DNA of 32,919 bases from Patescibacteria group bacterium (GTDB taxonomy: Bacteria; Patescibacteriota; JABMPQ01; JAHIRA01), in assembly GCA_018818205.1 (NCBI GenBank), contig JAHISJ010000019.1:1-32919 (forward strand). The letters are read 5' to 3'. Position 1 is the first letter of the stretch. Every line of letters begins with the position of its first letter. Below, piece by piece: positions 16,215-24,548 of this stretch. The notes beneath the pieces are model-generated. The model was not told the origin of the DNA, did no database searches, and saw only the letters and a program-made list of their open reading frames with translations. The translations under genes were made by a program, and so were the position numbers.

Positions 16215-17606
16215 TTAATGATAATATCTGAGCTTGTACAAAACTGATATTTCTTTATCCGTTAACGCTCTGCTTAAATAAATAATGCTTCTGTATCGAG
16301 CTTTCATGTGGTTGTCAGTGTATACCCCAGTTTTTGGATCCCAAGAAATATACATATAAGAAGATAGTGGGGCTGGGCTACATTTGATGTTTATTGCAGT
16401 GCCATCAAGTGTACCTTCAACATAAAATTTAATCATTGGGGTTGCTTTGTCATATACATAGGCAAAATGTATATGTTTGTTAACCTGAAACAACGTCGGT
16501 GCGCTGCTGTCCGTCCCCTGGCCACAAGATCCAACGTACTTTTTTGACCGGTGACTAAGGTTTAACGAAGTTCCAGGTGATCGAATAATGAATGATGCTC
16601 CGCTTGTGGGTACGCTTGTTACGTATGCAAAGACTATAATTGTAAAGGATTCTACGCTTGTCGTTTGAAGGGGAGAAATGTTGGTAATAACCGCGTATCC
16701 TTTGGTAGAAGTATCGAAATATGCTCTAGATAAATATGTTTTAACTACACCACCATTTTTAATAATAGCGTGTTTTCCTTTTCCAGAAATGTCCGGAATT
16801 TTCGTGGTGTCCTTTTGATCTGGGATCAAAAGAAATTCTAGCGCGGAGCAGTTAGCTTCATCTGTTTGACCATCACAATTATCATCGATTATGTTCCCAC
16901 AGATTTCAACACCATAGCTGCCACAGCATTTTCCATAGATACACATCTGAGAGCCTTTGCAGACGTTTCCACAGCTTCCACAGTTATTCTTATCTTGCTG
17001 CAAATCAAAGTCTTCATCTGTTTGACCGTCGCAATCATTGTCTTTCCCATCGCATGTTTCAGTTTTGGGGTAGGTTATCTGAAGGCAGGCCAGAGTTCTA
17101 TTAACACATGTGAAGGCTGCATCAGAGCAGATACCTGGAGTTCCGGTTTTGCAAGGTTTTCCAATTAATGGGCTAAACTTTTCACATGGGCCATCATCTT
17201 CAGGCTTGGGAAGTATCTCCTGCGAGGGTTCTTTTTCCGGTAATTGCGTTTCTTCTGAAATGGTCTTTCTTTCTGAATACTCTGAATGCTCAATCTCAAT
17301 TTCTTTGGGAATTTCCTCTGGAAGTACGCTTGCATCATGTAAGTCAGAAACATGTTCATCTTTGAGTTTCTCGTGCTTCTCATGAGAATATTCAGTGATT
17401 TTTTCAGGCTTTGTGTTTTCTTCATTCAAGACTTCTTGAGAAGTCTCTTGTGTAATTAAACGAACACAAGAATTGTCTTTGGTACAATACTGAAATAGGG
17501 GGCAGTCGTCATGATAAACACACTCAGGTTTTTTAGGAGGATCTGCACAATTGAGCGTAAGAAGAAAAAGTAGAGTACTGACGTACAAAAAAACAGTTTT
17601 TTTCAT
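16215..17606 (-). CDS. Lipoprotein with MopE-type metal-binding repeats and a LamG domain
   Basis: The start is the ATG at 17606 (MKKTVFLYVS...), with SD GGAGGGAGAC just upstream; the track's 17618 is a TTG inside that SD region. Residues 1-20 end LTLNC, a probable lipobox with Asn at -1, as in the 13395 protein. CVYHDDCPLFQYCTKDNSC (29-47) is a small Cys module. Residues about 52-138 are an acidic E/K/S-rich linker. ETCDGKDNDCDGQTDEDF (183-200) and ICGNIIDDNCDGQTDE (235-250) are Asp-rich MopE-type putative metal-binding motifs with an NNCGSCGNVC segment between them. Residues about 256-463 resemble a LamG/concanavalin-like domain ending ARYRSIIYLSRALTDKEISVLY. This layout is familiar from Myxococcota and relatives. 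Likely a surface-exposed adhesin or glycan-binding protein. It is convergent with the structured RNA. Confidence 0.85.
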   Translation of the reverse strand: MKKTVFLYVSTLLFLLTLNCADPPKKPECVYHDDCPLFQYCTKDNSCVRLITQETSQEVLNEENTKPEKITEYSHEKHEKLKDEHVSDLHDASVLPEEIPKEIEIEHSEYSERKTISEETQLPEKEPSQEILPKPEDDGPCEKFSPLIGKPCKTGTPGICSDAAFTCVNRTLACLQITYPKTETCDGKDNDCDGQTDEDFDLQQDKNNCGSCGNVCKGSQMCIYGKCCGSYGVEICGNIIDDNCDGQTDEANCSALEFLLIPDQKDTTKIPDISGKGKHAIIKNGGVVKTYLSRAYFDTSTKGYAVITNISPLQTTSVESFTIIVFAYVTSVPTSGASFIIRSPGTSLNLSHRSKKYVGSCGQGTDSSAPTLFQVNKHIHFAYVYDKATPMIKFYVEGTLDGTAINIKCSPAPLSSYMYISWDPKTGVYTDNHMKARYRSIIYLSRALTDKEISVLYKLRYYH

Positions 17607-17659
17607 GTCTCCCTCCAATTTGAGAGTAAAAGAATAACAGAGTTCGTAAGGTGATTTAT

Positions 17660-17688
17660 ATTATGGGACGTTTTACCAAAAAAATCAA
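17660..17688 (-). promoter_or_regulatory. Promoter of the LamG lipoprotein gene
   Basis: On the minus strand TTGATT (17683-17688), 17 nt and CATAAT (17660-17665), 54 nt upstream of the ATG. Confidence 0.6.
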
Positions 17689-17738
17689 GAGTATTGATTA
17701 TTTAAAATGTCATAAAAATAGAAAAGCCTCTATCGTTC

Positions 17739-17767
17739 TTGACACAGGGCTTATATAAAGTTATATT
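17739..17767 (+). promoter_or_regulatory. Promoter of the second barrel-like gene
   Basis: TTGACA (17739-17744), exactly 17 nt, TATATT (17762-17767), 33 nt before the ATG at 17801. This matches the island's other promoters in spacing and in distance to the start. Confidence 0.8.
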
Positions 17768-17800
17768 AAAGAGCTTCTTTTACACATTCTGGAGGGATTT

Positions 17801-19318
17801 ATGAAATATTGTTTTATCACCACACTATTTTTTCTACACACTTTTGGGTTTGCTTTTGCAAAGAGTAACCCTACATCTAAGAGGGCATTTTCTGCTATCC
17901 CGCTTACTATTTTGCAGTTTAACGGATCACATAAGTGTCCAATTGTTCATGAGGAGGCATTAGTACAAATTTTGAACGTATATGCATATTTTCATCCTGA
18001 TTTTAAGCGAGGTAAACACGCTGTTAAATTGCGTTTCAAAAGTGCTAAAAGTCGCTATAAACAAGAAAAAGCTCGACTAAAAGAGCTACTTTCTAAAAAG
18101 GATCGTGCATTTATTCGTGAGACAAAAAAACTTGAGAAACGTTGGACAGATAAAGGGCAAGAGCAGCAATACCAGAAGCTCGAGCAAGCGCATATGCGCT
18201 TTTATATTGCCTATCCAAAAATGTTCAACAAAAATGTAGAGCAGCTTGAGCGTGCAACTTTTGCAAGGAGACTGGCGCTTCTGAGAATCGGACTCAAAGT
18301 TATGAAGAATTCCGTTGTTGTACTAAAAGACTGGGAAAACTCTGCAGATTATATGCGCAATAAATTACGTGAACACGCAAAAAAGGGTATGCGCTATTTT
18401 TACTTGATGCATTGTGCACCATCTGCGTCGACGCACATTCTAACGATGTATTTTGCAGAAATGATTGGGACGGACATGTGGCGACCACTTACTCCCAAGC
18501 GAGCATTTTACTTTGGATCACAGGTAATCTTAAAAAGTGATCCTACCTTTTATGAGAAAAAACGTTGGTTGGTACACATAGTTAATAAAGGAGACATTCT
18601 AGCAATAATGTCTACGAGATCCTTAAAACTTAAAAATGTCTCAAAAAAGACCAGGAGTGATAGGAACGACGGAAATTTTGCTCATTTTAGGGATGCGTAC
18701 TGGAGAAAGTATCGTGTACAACTTATGTCTACGCTGTTAATACCACTTTTTGCTGACCGTACAGCGGCATTTGCAAAAAATGGTAAGAAAAAGCCATTAC
18801 GCTTTGCCGCAGACTCGAGGCCGCTTTCTGGGCTTTTAAGAGAGAAATCGAATGGATACTGGTCACTGCATGCAGAATCGACATTACTTGGTGATATTCT
18901 TTCTCCTAAATATACCTTTGCTATTCATGGAGGGCTCGGGCTGTATCTCACATTAAATACCTCTTTTAGTTTAAGTGTAGGCGTTGGCTTTGGGGATGGA
19001 TTTGGAAGAAAAGGGCTGAGAGTTATCTCATATATTGGTACGTATAGCTTTTTAGGGCAATTGTCGTTTTTTGAGTTCAATTTTCACACACGTTTTTATG
19101 TGTCATTGAGACTAAGCACAGGGAAAATTAGAGAGACCATGTATGCACTTGTGGTAGGGCCAAGGCTTAGTATTGATCCTGCTTTGCTTTTTAAAAGGCG
19201 AAGTAGGATGCGTGTGCGTCTTATGAGTCTGATTGGACCTGCTCTTAGACGTAAAACGAGTACATTAGATGCTGGATTTCTTTTTGTTGCGCTTGCTGGG
19301 TTAAGCTGGCAGTTTTAA
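17801..19318 (+). CDS. Barrel-like exported protein with helical insertion, paralogue 2 (505 aa)
   Basis: The signal peptide ends AFA (residue 20). A short N-terminal strand region (TILQFNGSHKC) is followed by about 120 residues of highly charged helix, probably coiled coil (residues about 68-190, rich in K, R and E). The paralogues lack this part. The shared KGMRYF segment with a nearby Cys (G196) resumes the common domain. The C-terminal region (about 355-505) has barrel-like alternating strands. It aligns with the 19651 protein through VGPRLSIDPALLFKRRSRMRVRLMSLIGP versus VGLEASLDPAVLINRDSSFRLSLRTIIGP (quoted in part), and ends GLSWQF. SD is GGAGGG, 6 nt before the ATG. The function is unknown; a strand-rich envelope protein with a periplasmic coiled-coil arm is the simplest reading. 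A 52-aa membrane protein follows in the same unit. Confidence 0.75.
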   Translation: MKYCFITTLFFLHTFGFAFAKSNPTSKRAFSAIPLTILQFNGSHKCPIVHEEALVQILNVYAYFHPDFKRGKHAVKLRFKSAKSRYKQEKARLKELLSKKDRAFIRETKKLEKRWTDKGQEQQYQKLEQAHMRFYIAYPKMFNKNVEQLERATFARRLALLRIGLKVMKNSVVVLKDWENSADYMRNKLREHAKKGMRYFYLMHCAPSASTHILTMYFAEMIGTDMWRPLTPKRAFYFGSQVILKSDPTFYEKKRWLVHIVNKGDILAIMSTRSLKLKNVSKKTRSDRNDGNFAHFRDAYWRKYRVQLMSTLLIPLFADRTAAFAKNGKKKPLRFAADSRPLSGLLREKSNGYWSLHAESTLLGDILSPKYTFAIHGGLGLYLTLNTSFSLSVGVGFGDGFGRKGLRVISYIGTYSFLGQLSFFEFNFHTRFYVSLRLSTGKIRETMYALVVGPRLSIDPALLFKRRSRMRVRLMSLIGPALRRKTSTLDAGFLFVALAGLSWQF

Positions 19319-19332
19319 AAGGAGAGAAAATA

Positions 19333-19491
19333 ATGAAAAGAGCATTTGTACCTCTTATTATTGGCTTAGCTGTTTATTTCTTGTCAAGTTTCCTGTATAT
19401 TGTCGTTGAAGTTGATCGAGAGTTTCTGAAAAAAAATAATGTTATGTGGTGTTTGGATACTTTTTGCAGTTCTATTTATGATTGTGAATAA
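19333..19491 (+). CDS. Small single-pass membrane protein, 52 aa (missed by ORF track)
   Basis: ATG at 19333 follows AAAGGAGAG (SD, 8-nt spacing), 14 nt after the stop of the barrel-like gene. The product starts MKRAFVPLIIGLAVYFLSSFLYIVV, one membrane helix at about residues 5-25. A charged stretch and three Cys in the last 13 residues follow. A strong terminator begins 12 nt after the stop. Position, SD and composition together make it a credible gene and likely partner of the upstream protein. No family is recognised. Confidence 0.65.
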   Translation: MKRAFVPLIIGLAVYFLSSFLYIVVEVDREFLKKNNVMWCLDTFCSSIYDCE

Positions 19492-19503
19492 AACTTTGTG
19501 CGA

Positions 19504-19535
19504 ATGGGTGATCTTAATCTAGGTCACCCATTTTT
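19504..19535 (+). terminator. Rho-independent terminator
   Basis: ATGGGTGA pairs perfectly with TCACCCAT (8 bp, 12-nt loop) and ends in five T. It closes the 17801-19491 transcription unit. Confidence 0.8.
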
Positions 19536-19589
19536 GATACCAAAAAAAGAGCTGTGTGTACTATAAAAAATCTTGTTATATTTTCACGC

Positions 19590-19618
19590 TTGACTATATA
19601 GAAAAAAGATGGTACATT
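19590..19618 (+). promoter_or_regulatory. Promoter of the third barrel-like gene
   Basis: TTGACT (19590-19595), 17 nt, TACATT (19613-19618). The ATG at 19609 used by the ORF track lies inside this promoter, so translation must begin further down, at 19651. Confidence 0.65.
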
Positions 19619-19650
19619 ATGGAGCTTTTTTGAAAATAACAGGAGGGATT

Positions 19651-20790
19651 ATGAGATACACTTTTTTTCTTAGCATCATCATCTGTATTTTTTGTTTCAA
19701 TTCAAGCAATTCCTTTGCGAAAAAGAACATTGTTGGGATTATGTATTTTGTGCACAAAAGTATTCGTAAGGAACCCGATATCTGTAGAGGTCTTATTGAT
19801 CGATTTGTGAAAACCGTTAAAACAAGATTGCCATTTCATACTATTAAATTGGTGCGGTCGTGGGAGATTGGAACGAGTGTTTTAAAGCACATTAGAGATT
19901 TAAATCTGCAGGGAATGAAATACTTCTTCACCGTTAAATGCAGTGTTATATGTAATTCACGCGCACTTACTGTTTCTCTTAATGTGGTACCAAGGCCATG
20001 TTGGATAGAGGTCACCCTTGGTAGTAGAACGTGGAAATGCAAGATTGAGTATAAAACAACCACTGCTGCATATTATTTTGGTGACAAGCACGGGATTCAA
20101 GGTGGACTTAAAGCAAAAAAATCTACTTACAACTATTTTGGTGTAAAAGTAAGAAAGATGGCTTTAGAGCAGTATCACAAGTTGAGAAACGTGTATGCCA
20201 GTCGGTACAACTTGCCACTCTATCCGCCAGAGCAACTTTCACGAGACATTGGTTATATGGCGGATTTAATTACGGGAAGACGAGACTCATACGATCTTAT
20301 CTTGACGCGACATATGAGCAAATGTGGCATGTCACTTCTTGCGGTTGGTTTTGCTGACACGCTTAAATTACAGTCGTATCACTCGCTTTCTGGAATGCTT
20401 GAGGTATATTATATTCTGGACAGAAACGTTACATTACGATTTTCTTTTGGAGTAGGCGAGGGGCTTAAAAATAGGGGAGTCAGGACGCAGTTTTTTGCGG
20501 GTGTTTCATACTTAATTTTTGAGCGGTGGCGCAGCGGCTTTCAGCTTAATGTTGGCCTTTTGTATACTGGTCAACTTGCGTTTTCCCAAACCAAAGTTAG
20601 GTTTCATTTGCATGGTGTTCTTGTGGGGCTTGAAGCGTCTTTAGATCCTGCAGTACTTATTAATAGAGACAGTTCGTTTCGATTATCACTTAGAACAATT
20701 ATTGGACCTGGTGTACGTATCGGTAGCACAGGAATGCCGTATTTTGCATTGCCAGCGAGTGCATTGTTTGGTCTATCATATCAGTTTTAA
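19651..20790 (+). CDS. Barrel-like exported protein, paralogue 3 (379 aa)
   Basis: The start at 19651 is set by AGGAGGGATTATG; the 14 extra residues in the track overlap the promoter. The signal peptide ends SFA (residue 23). The N-terminal domain shares CRG (C45), HTI (H63), a following VR, and GMKYF (G88) with the 14495 protein. After a middle region with many Cys and basic residues, the C-terminal part (about 225-379) shows strand alternation and the motif VG...LDPAVL...R..IIGPGVR, shared with the 17801 protein, and ends GLSYQF. I read this as an outer-membrane-type barrel of about eight strands with a periplasmic N-terminal domain. Its own promoter and terminator make it monocistronic. 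It is the last gene of the island. Confidence 0.75.
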   Translation: MRYTFFLSIIICIFCFNSSNSFAKKNIVGIMYFVHKSIRKEPDICRGLIDRFVKTVKTRLPFHTIKLVRSWEIGTSVLKHIRDLNLQGMKYFFTVKCSVICNSRALTVSLNVVPRPCWIEVTLGSRTWKCKIEYKTTTAAYYFGDKHGIQGGLKAKKSTYNYFGVKVRKMALEQYHKLRNVYASRYNLPLYPPEQLSRDIGYMADLITGRRDSYDLILTRHMSKCGMSLLAVGFADTLKLQSYHSLSGMLEVYYILDRNVTLRFSFGVGEGLKNRGVRTQFFAGVSYLIFERWRSGFQLNVGLLYTGQLAFSQTKVRFHLHGVLVGLEASLDPAVLINRDSSFRLSLRTIIGPGVRIGSTGMPYFALPASALFGLSYQF

Positions 20791-20820
20791 CTCACAGTAC
20801 CGTGTACTTGTGAGTTTTTT
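20789..20820 (+). terminator. Terminator at the right edge of the island
   Basis: AACTCACAGTAC pairs with GTACTTGTGAGTT (12 bp, one bulge) across a 3-nt loop and ends in a T tract. The stem includes the last two bases of the preceding TAA stop. Confidence 0.85.
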
Positions 20821-20925
20821 GTTTTTCGCAGAAAAAGTAGCATTCTATCGTATTCTTGTAGTAAGTATTTCATATCTGTTTTAATGTGATAAAATTACCA
20901 TAGAGATTAACACTAGTGATTTTCT

Positions 20926-22089
20926 ATGAACATACTCATATTTAACATGAGTTCGTATTCTGAGTGGACAAAAAAAGACATTCCCAATAGGAATCGTCAT
21001 GTGCTTTTTGAATTGCTAAAAAGACCCGATGTAGAAAAAATTGTATCAGTCGATTTTATGCCGTTTACAAAAAAGAGAGCACTCCGCATGTATATGGAGG
21101 ATTTTTTCCATGGTGATGGTGAGGTGATTTCAAAAACTGCCTTTGATGTCTTGAGGAAGGTAAACAAGAAGCTCTATATCTATACTTCGGTAAGATCCGC
21201 ACTTTTTAGTGAAGATGCCTTTTATGCTCATTTAAAGAAAAGGCTTGAGAAGATTGATATGAATACCTTTGTTTTGTGGTCATATTTTCCGTATTATGTG
21301 GGTTATTTTGACTACTTTTCTTCCGCACAAAAAAAGGTCTTTGATACGGTTGATGATTGGAGTAAACATCCAAATTTTTCTGAAAAAAAAGAACAGCTTG
21401 AAGCAAATTATAAAACCATAGATAAAAAAGCAGACGTGGTATTTACGGTGTCTGAAAAACTTAAAGATATCTATCCAAGCAACAATAATGTTCATTGGAT
21501 ACCAAATGGGGTTGATTTTGATCATTTCCAAAAGAAAATAGACAAAGAAGACGAGGTAATAAAAAGACTTAAAGAGATTAAAGAACCACGGGTAGCGTAT
21601 GTTGGTATTATTCAAAAGCGAGTTGATTTTGAGTTGGTTGCTCGCGTTGCAAGGATGAACCCACGTGTCTCTTTTGTGTTCTTTGGCCCTCTTTGGCCAG
21701 ATGCAGAGGATGAAAAAGTGCGGAGTTTAGACAATGTGCATTTGCTTGGTCCGGTGAGATACGGTATGTTGCCAAAAGCGCTCAGTTTATGTAGTGTAGG
21801 CATGATTCCTCACGTGGTAGATGCGTTTACTGACACTATGAATCCGTTAAAGATGTACGATTATTTAGCAACTGGTCTTCCTGTGGTAACTACTTCAGTT
21901 GCAGGAGTAGGGAAGTATAGTGATGTAGTAACGGAAGCTACAAGCACTGAGGCGTTTAGTAGTGCAGTGCAACATGCGATTTTGTATTCTAAAAATGAAC
22001 ATATGCAAGACAAGAGACGAGAAGTAGCAAAAAAATGTTCGTGGAATCGTACGGTCAATGCTATGATGTCAGTAATTAAAGACACTTAA
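20926..22089 (+). CDS. GT4-type glycosyltransferase (TuaH-like)
   Basis: A GT-B glycosyltransferase of 387 aa. KVFDTVDDWSKH (near 145), KADVVFTVSEKL and HWIPNGVDFDHF are the pattern of TuaH/teichuronic-acid-type enzymes. The donor half has VAYVGIIQKRVDFELV, then MNPLKMYDYLATGLPVVTTSVAGV, where a K/E-poor donor loop replaces the usual EGFG-type motif. Predicted to extend a lipid-linked surface glycan. No SD is present; a TAAAAT box at 20891-20896 is a possible -10. It is the first gene of a + strand run that continues to 32284 with gaps of at most about 42 bp. Confidence 0.85.
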   Translation: MNILIFNMSSYSEWTKKDIPNRNRHVLFELLKRPDVEKIVSVDFMPFTKKRALRMYMEDFFHGDGEVISKTAFDVLRKVNKKLYIYTSVRSALFSEDAFYAHLKKRLEKIDMNTFVLWSYFPYYVGYFDYFSSAQKKVFDTVDDWSKHPNFSEKKEQLEANYKTIDKKADVVFTVSEKLKDIYPSNNNVHWIPNGVDFDHFQKKIDKEDEVIKRLKEIKEPRVAYVGIIQKRVDFELVARVARMNPRVSFVFFGPLWPDAEDEKVRSLDNVHLLGPVRYGMLPKALSLCSVGMIPHVVDAFTDTMNPLKMYDYLATGLPVVTTSVAGVGKYSDVVTEATSTEAFSSAVQHAILYSKNEHMQDKRREVAKKCSWNRTVNAMMSVIKDT

Positions 22090-22094
22090 ATTCT

Positions 22095-22967
22095 ATGGAT
22101 CTCTCAGTTTTGATAGTCAATTGGAATACCAAAGATCTTCTTAAGGAATCGCTTGAGAGTATTTTTGCGTATACCAGAGAAATCGATTTTGAAGTTATTG
22201 TTTTTGATAATGGCTCTACCGATGGCAGTATAGAAATGGTAAAATCTGAATTTCCTGATGTGGTTTTGATTGAAAGTCCAGAGAATAAGGGGTTTGTTGT
22301 AGGAAATTTAGAGGGGTATAAAAAGAGCACCGGGAAATATGTAGTGATGTTTAATAGTGATGCGTATTTAAAAAGTGATGCTTTTTCTACAATGGTGAGC
22401 TATTTGGAAAAGCATAGTAATGTAGGTATCCTTGGTCCTAAGCTCTTGTATCCAAATGGTGATTTGCAGGAATCATGCAGACGATTTCCTGATTTTACAT
22501 CGCAAGCTATGATTTTGCTTAAACTTCATAATCTTTTCCCACATTTTGGGCCTATTTCTCGCTATTATATGCGTAATTTCTCGTATGACAAGACGAGTGA
22601 AGTCGATCAAGTAATGGGAGCGTGTCTTGTAACTAGACGATCTATTATTGAGGACATTGGTTTTTTAGATGATACATTTTGGGCATGGTTTGAGGAAGTT
22701 GATTATTGTAAGAGAGTGAAGGATAGGGGATATATAAACATTTTCTATCCGGGGATAGCGGTGTATCATCATAAAGGGCAGAGCTTTAAAAATCTTACAA
22801 AACGACAGCGTCTTTTTAATACGAGTATGCGGTATTATTTTAAGAAACATAAACCGTACATACAGTATTTGGGGATCACAGCGCTCTGGCCTGTAAGCAT
22901 GATACTTTCATACCTTACTCAGCTTATAGTCTACGTGTTTCCGGTCAAAAAAGATAAAAATCTATAA
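22095..22967 (+). CDS. GT2-family glycosyltransferase (rhamnosyltransferase-like)
   Basis: A GT-A enzyme of 290 aa starting MDLSVLIVNWNTKDLL. VFDNGSTDGS is the nucleotide-binding loop, FNSDAYL the DxD-equivalent and FWAWFEEVDYCKRVKDRGY the acidic catalytic region. The GPKLLYPNGDLQESCRRFP stretch is characteristic of WbbL/rhamnosyltransferase-like members. A hydrophobic C-terminus (about 262-283) suggests membrane association. Five bases separate it from the GT4 and three from the polymerase-like gene, so the three are very probably co-transcribed. Confidence 0.88.
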   Translation: MDLSVLIVNWNTKDLLKESLESIFAYTREIDFEVIVFDNGSTDGSIEMVKSEFPDVVLIESPENKGFVVGNLEGYKKSTGKYVVMFNSDAYLKSDAFSTMVSYLEKHSNVGILGPKLLYPNGDLQESCRRFPDFTSQAMILLKLHNLFPHFGPISRYYMRNFSYDKTSEVDQVMGACLVTRRSIIEDIGFLDDTFWAWFEEVDYCKRVKDRGYINIFYPGIAVYHHKGQSFKNLTKRQRLFNTSMRYYFKKHKPYIQYLGITALWPVSMILSYLTQLIVYVFPVKKDKNL

Positions 22968-22970
22968 ATT

Positions 22971-24548
22971 ATGTTTACATCTGAGGTTAAAAAAATTGGT
23001 CTCCTGGTATTGCTGGGCTTCGGACTCTACCTTCTTTCTTTTGTTGGGTATCTGTCCCCCGTATTAAATAGCGTGTTTTTTTGGGTGATACTTTTTGTTG
23101 CGGCATTTTTTACGGTCAAAAAACTTGAGTATGGTGTTTTGTTTTTACTGTTTGAGCTTGCAATAGGGGTAAAAGGGTATTTGTTTTCTTTTAATCTCTT
23201 GGGGTTTGTTGTTTCTCTACGATTAGCACTCTTTGCGCTTGTTTTTCTGATTTGGCTCTACAGAGTGATTAAAGAAAAGAAGCCTATTAGATTTGCTCAG
23301 TCTAAACTGTTTCCAGTCTATGCGTTGTTTACACTCTATATAGTGGTTGGCATGATTTTGGGCCTTGCACACGGAAACTCACTTAAAAACGTCTTTTTTG
23401 ATGTAAATGGATACTTCTATTTTGCGTTAGCGTTTCCGTTGTTTCAGGTATTTTATACAAAGAAGGCATATAAAAAACTCATCAGCGTGCTTATTGCAGG
23501 AGGGATAACTATTAGCCTTTTTTCACTTTTTGTTGCGCTTGAATTTACGTTTTTACATCAGGATTCACGACCTGATCTTGCTGAAGCGGTATCTACTGAG
23601 CTTACGCTTGAAGATGCAGACGATGAGGAAATGAGGGAAAAACTCTCACATTCTGTTACCGCAAAAGACGAACTTAAAGAAAGTTTTGGTCTGTCTCGCA
23701 ATTTTGAAAATCAAAAACCACCCATTTACCGGTGGACACAAGATGTGAGTATCGCAGAAATATCGTATCTTGCGGGGCCGTTTTTTAGAGTGTTTTCACC
23801 GGGACAGATATACTCACTTGCGCTCTTTATCATTGCACTTTTTTTCTTATTCCATACATTCTTAAGTAAAAGCAAAAAAGAGGTGCTTCTAAAGTTACCA
23901 CGGTGGTTTTTAATTGGAGCGCTTGCTCTTTCCGGTGTTGTGGTAATTTTAGGCTTTTCGCGTAGCCTTTGGCTTGGCATGCTTGCAGCAATTATTTACG
24001 GACTTTTTTCTGTACCGTTTAAGAAGGCAATGAAGATTGTATTTTGTGGTGTCGTGGTGCTTATTATTGCGGTGCTATTGCTTGTTTTCTTAGCACCGAG
24101 TGCCTATTCGCTTATTGAAGGAAGAGTTACCAGTATTATCAATCCATCTCAAGAGTCATCAGGGTCAAATAGAATCAATGTGCTTGGACCTGCGCTTGAT
24201 CAAATTTGGGAAAATCCTTTGTTTGGAACTGGCTACGGCACTACCATTGAATATGAAAGTGTTGTGCCTGAGAAATACGGTACGCTCAGAGTGTTTGCCT
24301 TTGAATGGGCATACCTTGATACTATTATCGAGATTGGCGTGGTTGGCTTGTTTTTATACTTTGTACTTTTATTTTCAGTTATCACGCGACTCGGGTATAG
24401 GGGGTATGTGTTTTATCAGGCACTGCTTTTTGCGCTTCTTGTTGCAAACATTACCACACCGTACTTGAACCATCCTTTAGGGATAGGACTAGTTCTTATT
24501 GGTATGGTGCTCGCAGAACGTAAAGCGATTCATAAGAAAAGTAAATGA
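22971..24548 (+). CDS. O-antigen ligase/polymerase-like membrane protein (Wzy_C family)
   Basis: This is a 525-aa protein with about 12 membrane helices and one large extracytoplasmic loop (about 190-265, highly charged). After the loop come LGFSRSLWLGMLAAIIYGLF, with the membrane-embedded Arg typical of Wzy_C/WaaL proteins, and ENPLFGTGYGTTIEYES, the NPxxGxG motif of the family. Such proteins ligate or polymerise undecaprenyl-linked glycans outside the membrane. Whether it is the ligase or the polymerase cannot be told from sequence. Together with the flippase at 11788 it gives the export and assembly side of the pathway. It overlaps the next GT2 gene by 4 bp (ATGA). Confidence 0.82.
   Translation: MFTSEVKKIGLLVLLGFGLYLLSFVGYLSPVLNSVFFWVILFVAAFFTVKKLEYGVLFLLFELAIGVKGYLFSFNLLGFVVSLRLALFALVFLIWLYRVIKEKKPIRFAQSKLFPVYALFTLYIVVGMILGLAHGNSLKNVFFDVNGYFYFALAFPLFQVFYTKKAYKKLISVLIAGGITISLFSLFVALEFTFLHQDSRPDLAEAVSTELTLEDADDEEMREKLSHSVTAKDELKESFGLSRNFENQKPPIYRWTQDVSIAEISYLAGPFFRVFSPGQIYSLALFIIALFFLFHTFLSKSKKEVLLKLPRWFLIGALALSGVVVILGFSRSLWLGMLAAIIYGLFSVPFKKAMKIVFCGVVVLIIAVLLLVFLAPSAYSLIEGRVTSIINPSQESSGSNRINVLGPALDQIWENPLFGTGYGTTIEYESVVPEKYGTLRVFAFEWAYLDTIIEIGVVGLFLYFVLLFSVITRLGYRGYVFYQALLFALLVANITTPYLNHPLGIGLVLIGMVLAERKAIHKKSK

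Noticed and set aside
13273-20925. Insertion sequence or integrase explaining the island
   Set aside because: No transposase or integrase ORF is present, and I could not find convincing terminal inverted or direct repeats at the borders by eye.
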